Below, piece after piece: positions 62,401 through 64,000 of a DNA stretch of 64,000 nucleotides (positions are counted from its first letter, which is position 1; the number at the start of each line of letters is the position of its first letter). Under the pieces are notes generated by a model. That model was not told where the DNA came from. It saw nothing but the letters and a program-made list of their open reading frames with translations, and made no database searches. The stretch is taken from assembly GCF_018448885.1 (NCBI RefSeq), contig NZ_RCWB01000007.1, positions 62,001 to 126,000 on the forward strand. Direction: 5' to 3'. The translations under genes were made by a program, and so were the position numbers. Origin of the DNA: Photorhabdus caribbeanensis. GTDB lineage: Bacteria > Pseudomonadota > Gammaproteobacteria > Enterobacterales > Enterobacteriaceae.

Positions 62401-64000
62401 TAGGCGGCTGCTCAAGTCTGAACTCACTGGTGCGATTTCATCCAGCTTAAAACCATCAATAGCAGAAACTTCGGCTAAATTAATCGCCCCTCTGCCTTTA
62501 TGTGTCCCTGACGTATTAGCCTCGCCCCCCTCAACCAGATAGTTAATCGCCTGACTGCCCCCCACACCTAACGCTGTCTGTTTGATATGTTCAAAGAAGG
62601 AAGAGAGTTTGTTGCTTGGCGTATTGCTTGCTGCAACAGAGAAGCTATAGAAATCACCGTTACCAACCTTAATCGCCACGTTATTACGTGCATAAGAGGC
62701 ATTCATCCCCAAGCCATCACCAATATGAATATTGGCGTTATTTTTACCTTTCATCACCGCAACATTCAGGCCATTTCCAACTTTAGTATTAACATTGAAA
62801 TGACCCCATGCCACGTTAACGGAAACACCCTCACCCACTTTGGTATTCACATTCAGGTCGCCATGCGTCGCCGTTACATTTAAGCCATTTCCCACGGTGG
62901 TAGTGATATTCGCTTTGCCTTTTGCCACAGTAACCTGCATGCCATCACCCACTTTAGTGACAATATTCCCTTTACTCCACAAGGCATTAAAACTGTTACC
63001 ATTACCCACCTGAGTCACAATGTTAGCCTCACCTTTGGCAAGCACCACATTGCGCCCATCACCGACCTTGGTAATGACGTTAGCTTTACCCCAGGCGCCA
63101 GTGTAATCATCACCGTGACCAACATAAGTGATAATATTGGCGTCACCTTGAACGATGGTCACTTCTTGTCCATCACCCACTTTGGTTATGATGTTCGCTT
63201 TACCTTTCGCGAAGTTATAACGATCACCATGCCCCTTTTGCGTCAGGATATTGGCCTCCCCCCAAACCGCATTAAGACCATCACCATTGCCCACTTTAGT
63301 AATGATATTGGCTTTGCCTTTAGCCAATCCCACTGTTGTGCCATCACCAACATGGGTCATAACATTACCCACATTCGACACCAGCAAGCCGACGGTCGTC
63401 CCCTCTCCTACTTTGGTCAGAATATTACCTTCGCCAAGTAGTACGCCAGCGGTCATCGAGTCGCCTACATGAGTAATAACGTTAGCTTTCGCCCCTGCAA
63501 CAACCCCCATAAAATCATTACCGGTTTTGGTGACAATATTCGCTTCTCCTAACGCCAAAACACCGGTTAAGCCATTGCCGACATGGGTCATGATATTGGC
63601 CTGACCAAACATTGCCGCCAACGTTGTACCATCACCGATTTTAGTCATCACGTTCAGTTCACCGGCAAACAAGCCAATACTGGAGCCATTACCCGCATGG
63701 GAATAGATGTTAGCTTTACCTATCATCAAAGCAGTTGTCAGACCATTACCGATCTTAGTCAACACATTGGCGCCACCGATCATGGCGGCAAAGGTATTGC
63801 CATCTCCCACATGGGTAAAGATATTGGCGCCGCCAATCATTGCGGCCAAAGTCATACCATTACCCACTTTAGTCGCGACATTGCCTTTCGCCAGCATCAG
63901 GGCAACACTTCCCCCATCACCAATGTGGGTAAATACGTTGCCTGCGGCTATCATCAGCGCCAACGCATCACCATCACCCACTTTAGTAAAGATATTGACT
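56446..64000 (-). CDS. MARTX-family RTX toxin, C-terminal part with C58-type effector and autoprocessing protease
   Basis: At least 2517 residues; the 5' end is beyond the window. From N to C: about 24 B-type glycine repeats (62600-64000); a GNFEQGNYGW-type beta domain conserved in MARTX proteins (about 61880-62310); a long coiled coil (about 61190-61870); the QADGRFSAGLMEEDL linker that precedes effectors; a single effector region (about 60080-60960); the C80 autoprocessing cysteine protease (about 59130-59650), with His in VGHGR (codon 59464-59466) and Cys in VGCSL (59329-59331); then the C-terminal region with GGxGxD-type RTX repeats (about 56880-57540). The effector has KGLCFALSARY (Cys codon 60706-60708), EEHAMSVVVH and FYDPNYG, spaced like the Cys-His-Asp triad of C58 (YopT/AvrPphB) proteases. 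In MARTX toxins host inositol hexakisphosphate activates the protease, which frees the effector in the target cytosol. No frame damage is seen. The RTX acyltransferase and secretion genes are not in view. Confidence 0.92.
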   Translation of the reverse strand, partial: VNIFTKVGDGDALALMIAAGNVFTHIGDGGSVALMLAKGNVATKVGNGMTLAAMIGGANIFTHVGDGNTFAAMIGGANVLTKIGNGLTTALMIGKANIYSHAGNGSSIGLFAGELNVMTKIGDGTTLAAMFGQANIMTHVGNGLTGVLALGEANIVTKTGNDFMGVVAGAKANVITHVGDSMTAGVLLGEGNILTKVGEGTTVGLLVSNVGNVMTHVGDGTTVGLAKGKANIITKVGNGDGLNAVWGEANILTQKGHGDRYNFAKGKANIITKVGDGQEVTIVQGDANIITYVGHGDDYTGAWGKANVITKVGDGRNVVLAKGEANIVTQVGNGNSFNALWSKGNIVTKVGDGMQVTVAKGKANITTTVGNGLNVTATHGDLNVNTKVGEGVSVNVAWGHFNVNTKVGNGLNVAVMKGKNNANIHIGDGLGMNASYARNNVAIKVGNGDFYSFSVAASNTPSNKLSSFFEHIKQTALGVGGSQAINYLVEGGEANTSGTHKGRGAINLAEVSAIDGFKLDEIAPVSSDLSSRLNGSITAVETPEFENTHHSLNINESDDPEQEANLIINGNFEQGNYGWQATNGIEAYHPAGAYGLDNEGHGERVSELDADKNTAIYQDLQNLFEGEVISLSFDFANRHNAYLTNNGMEVFWNGEQVFSTAGDAAGWQNKTLELTAKAGSNQIAFKGTGLNDGVGYVLDNIVAKSESLRPAKAVIEQIKQDKAAQNALNDKDKAEKDRRILEQEKEKQLAAIAGARSQLESTDQAALNTNGQAQRDAIKEESQAVTDELLSMTQGLDTLNDFDNYHGKSGDPWRNQFAAGLLNNVRSKWEHTKFTTQEELFNAQKNVTDNQQKIKKAIAQSEAGVAKSEQHRIGMQQDAIGAYEKAKLRKKEALLQQQQAEKAKNDINIAYQEAENRGKQEIAVAEDKVIQAQTDAKSAKQSDNAKPQRMGALGSGLSGEAYQSTAMVETSSHVNPEFAVQADGRFSAGLMEEDLAVLKDAENMINRLQVNNQILLDKNLLTTSSQHRGTIKGDVLQKIDNKIFDFIAHGKELEAYSFHFSQDGNVLEKLSEIIPEIGSVLLTKGDTAESKKLMKGLCFALSARYLMEERVHGSGGGKAYMMWLKDTVKAYNDKSVNKKNDINAIESALLIQYRRQNIGLVIEDLLSMQYSQFMDDSTLEAYKKANAAYGGKLKANGLAGPNISNALNYSAEGYESVMDKLLHVRKSTYISFMSEEHAMSVVVHKKLNQTVWSFYDPNYGGKSFANYNDFRRFMDAFHKGFITSYKFQASKEPDQSFYIHFNKFEEGTIAKYDGVWKTSRDGEQNYVLRALKEQGKVFNLIQNVTGRVVDYREGDITLEVTAKQGKQTKKVLVDIESNNFKQATSFVQLNIDKVLSYPATNRLILKMPVDSDAASTLLEKLSSSDIIKNKNAGDWEQVAVTPQADERTTRFSYQVIIQMEDNPVVAKAAANLAGKHPDSSVVVQLDADGKYRVVYGDSARLSGKLRWQIVGHGRDTSEENNIRLSGYTADELAVRLRQFSHDFKPAGKPDHISIVGCSLISDDKRDGFAHRFITELDKQGIRSNVSARRSEVAVDATGRKFTRDANNQWVNNLPDNKVVFEWNKQDGLTTSTERVIRGITESDIILSKVGYSGADVVTRGAVADYRRPFTAPKKRENIIQIDPNDQFSYSGNIQVNVGEGEFTALNWGTSNVGIKVGSGGFKSLAFGDNNVMVHIGDGDSKHSYDISGYQALEGAQMFIGHRNVSFSQGSSNDLIVMMDKSIPTPPLVNPFDGVAHVSGVLQSISRSGREQDWLIAQDQQWTIAGASKFVQDMSGLDQTSSVNYKTLVELDLQHERSSRGLKRDIEATLNKKYYQWLTSNVNDMGTMSRANKFRQANEKLAFNFAVGGQGADIQVTAGNWNFMFGDHIQSIMDTNLGSLFGLMTQQYSTTGMAKTTFTYHPQDLPRQLKNKLLGRLASVNAETTLADIFAVNYTAEGYIVSRTGEPVNSEAILQEMLTVIADFSGDQLKAFTNLEGLLDGLKAGIDMGEDGVRSFAESHGLQEKASDENRKPESPVNIDGKRTQADDTAKFAFGFNSLNLPSLFATMFSKDKQAEMTSLATHLKENLTADLLNMEEKTFDFLRNSGHLHDDGDIHISLGNYNFNWGGDGKDLGAYLGDNNNFWGGRGDDVYYSIGTSNIFTGGEGDDLGVLMGRENWMFGGNGNDTAVVAGRINHVFMGEGNDQAFVFGEGGFIDAGNGQDYVTISGNYNRVDSGEGQDYVVAIGNNNQVELGGGNDFARVFGNDNRIDGYSGNDAIKLMGYHAVINGGEGDDHLIAAAISKFSEFDGGEGQDLLVLGGYQNRFLGGSGADSFVVSGEVIDTSVNDINAEDMILLNDVDWRNLWLQRSGYDLVLSVKRQTRDNSAQGLFESVGSITFDDYFNGNRAKLVTQIGDKNVLGEREFTALSDNVVDSLIQAMSGFAPTTGDNGFIEGLESQAKVAIATAWADVTIGKGKFA
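56880..57540 (-). repeat. C-terminal RTX (calcium-binding type) repeats
   Basis: About a dozen copies of a roughly 18-residue GGxGxDxxxxxGxxNxF-like unit near the C-terminus (for example GGEGDDLGVLMGREN, GGNGNDTAVVAG, GGGNDFARVFGNDN). They are expected to bind calcium and promote folding after type I secretion. Confidence 0.85.
62612..64000 (-). repeat. B-type 19-residue glycine repeats of the MARTX toxin
   Basis: About 24 consecutive 57-bp units of the form VGxGxxxxxxxGxANIxTK are visible, running off the right edge. In most pairs the last residue alternates between Lys and His (or Gln/Tyr), giving a 38-residue superperiod. One unit (near 63360) has 20 residues. In MARTX proteins this region is thought to be part of the pore or translocation structure. 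Confidence 0.85.

Noticed and set aside
62612-64000. Regular 57-bp repeats that could be taken for a CRISPR array
   Set aside because: They are in-frame codons of the MARTX B repeats with no invariant repeat/variable spacer structure and no cas genes.
52571-64000. A second copy of the argW 3' end marking the far edge of an island
   Set aside because: I looked for the last bases of the tRNA downstream and saw none within the window; any far boundary is outside.

Overview
The window is a piece of enterobacterial chromosome, most likely from Photorhabdus or its sister genus Xenorhabdus (Morganellaceae). This rests on the near-Escherichia housekeeping backbone (fabB, mnmC, yfcL, epmC, yfcA, aroC, prmB, smrB, sixA, fadJ, fadI, fadL, mlaA, argW in E. 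coli order), AT-rich intergenic DNA, a 127-bp ERIC element, a large non-ribosomal peptide synthetase (NRPS) and a MARTX-type RTX toxin. The species call is an inference; no database was searched.

Layout. 1-2392: end of a tripartite tricarboxylate transporter operon (tctC partial, tctB, tctA). 2848-9279: fabB with a perfect FabR-type operator, then accessory genes (small membrane protein, Lrp-type regulator divergent from a LysE/RhtB exporter), mnmC, and a DinJ/RelB-like antitoxin broken by a stop codon. 9402-13269: yfcL-epmC-yfcA-aroC-prmB on the minus strand, without mepA. 13501-43386: about 30 kb inserted between prmB and smrB relative to E. coli. It holds the histidine-utilisation genes in two minus-strand blocks (hutU-hutH-permease and hutI-hutG-hutC). 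Between them, on the plus strand, lie a two-protein NRPS (4681 and 1389 aa), a minus-strand TetR regulator, an FAD-dependent oxidoreductase and a HAD phosphatase. Both hut blocks start behind an identical 15-bp sequence that is probably the HutC operator.

43624-52578: smrB, sixA, an IS200/IS605-type element whose tnpB has lost its middle, the fatty-acid degradation genes fadI-fadJ and fadL (both with FadR-like sites), mlaA and tRNA-Arg(CCU) (argW). 52582-64000: accessory DNA beyond argW, with a PIN/AbrB toxin-antitoxin pair, the ERIC element, dctA, ybfF and the 3' 7.5 kb of a MARTX toxin gene that runs off the right edge.

How genes work together. The NRPS reads as Cstart-A(Thr)-T / C-A-T / C-A(Tyr)-T / C-A-T-E on the first protein and TubC-docking-C-A-T-TE on the second. 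This predicts an N-acylated pentapeptide Thr-X-Tyr-D-X-X, where X is one common, probably aromatic, residue, possibly cyclised through Thr. The hut genes convert histidine to glutamate under HutC. The fad genes and fadL form the fatty-acid uptake and beta-oxidation regulon, and fabB is the matching unsaturated fatty-acid synthesis step. The MARTX toxin appears to carry a C58 (YopT-like) cysteine-protease effector followed by the autoprocessing cysteine-protease domain.
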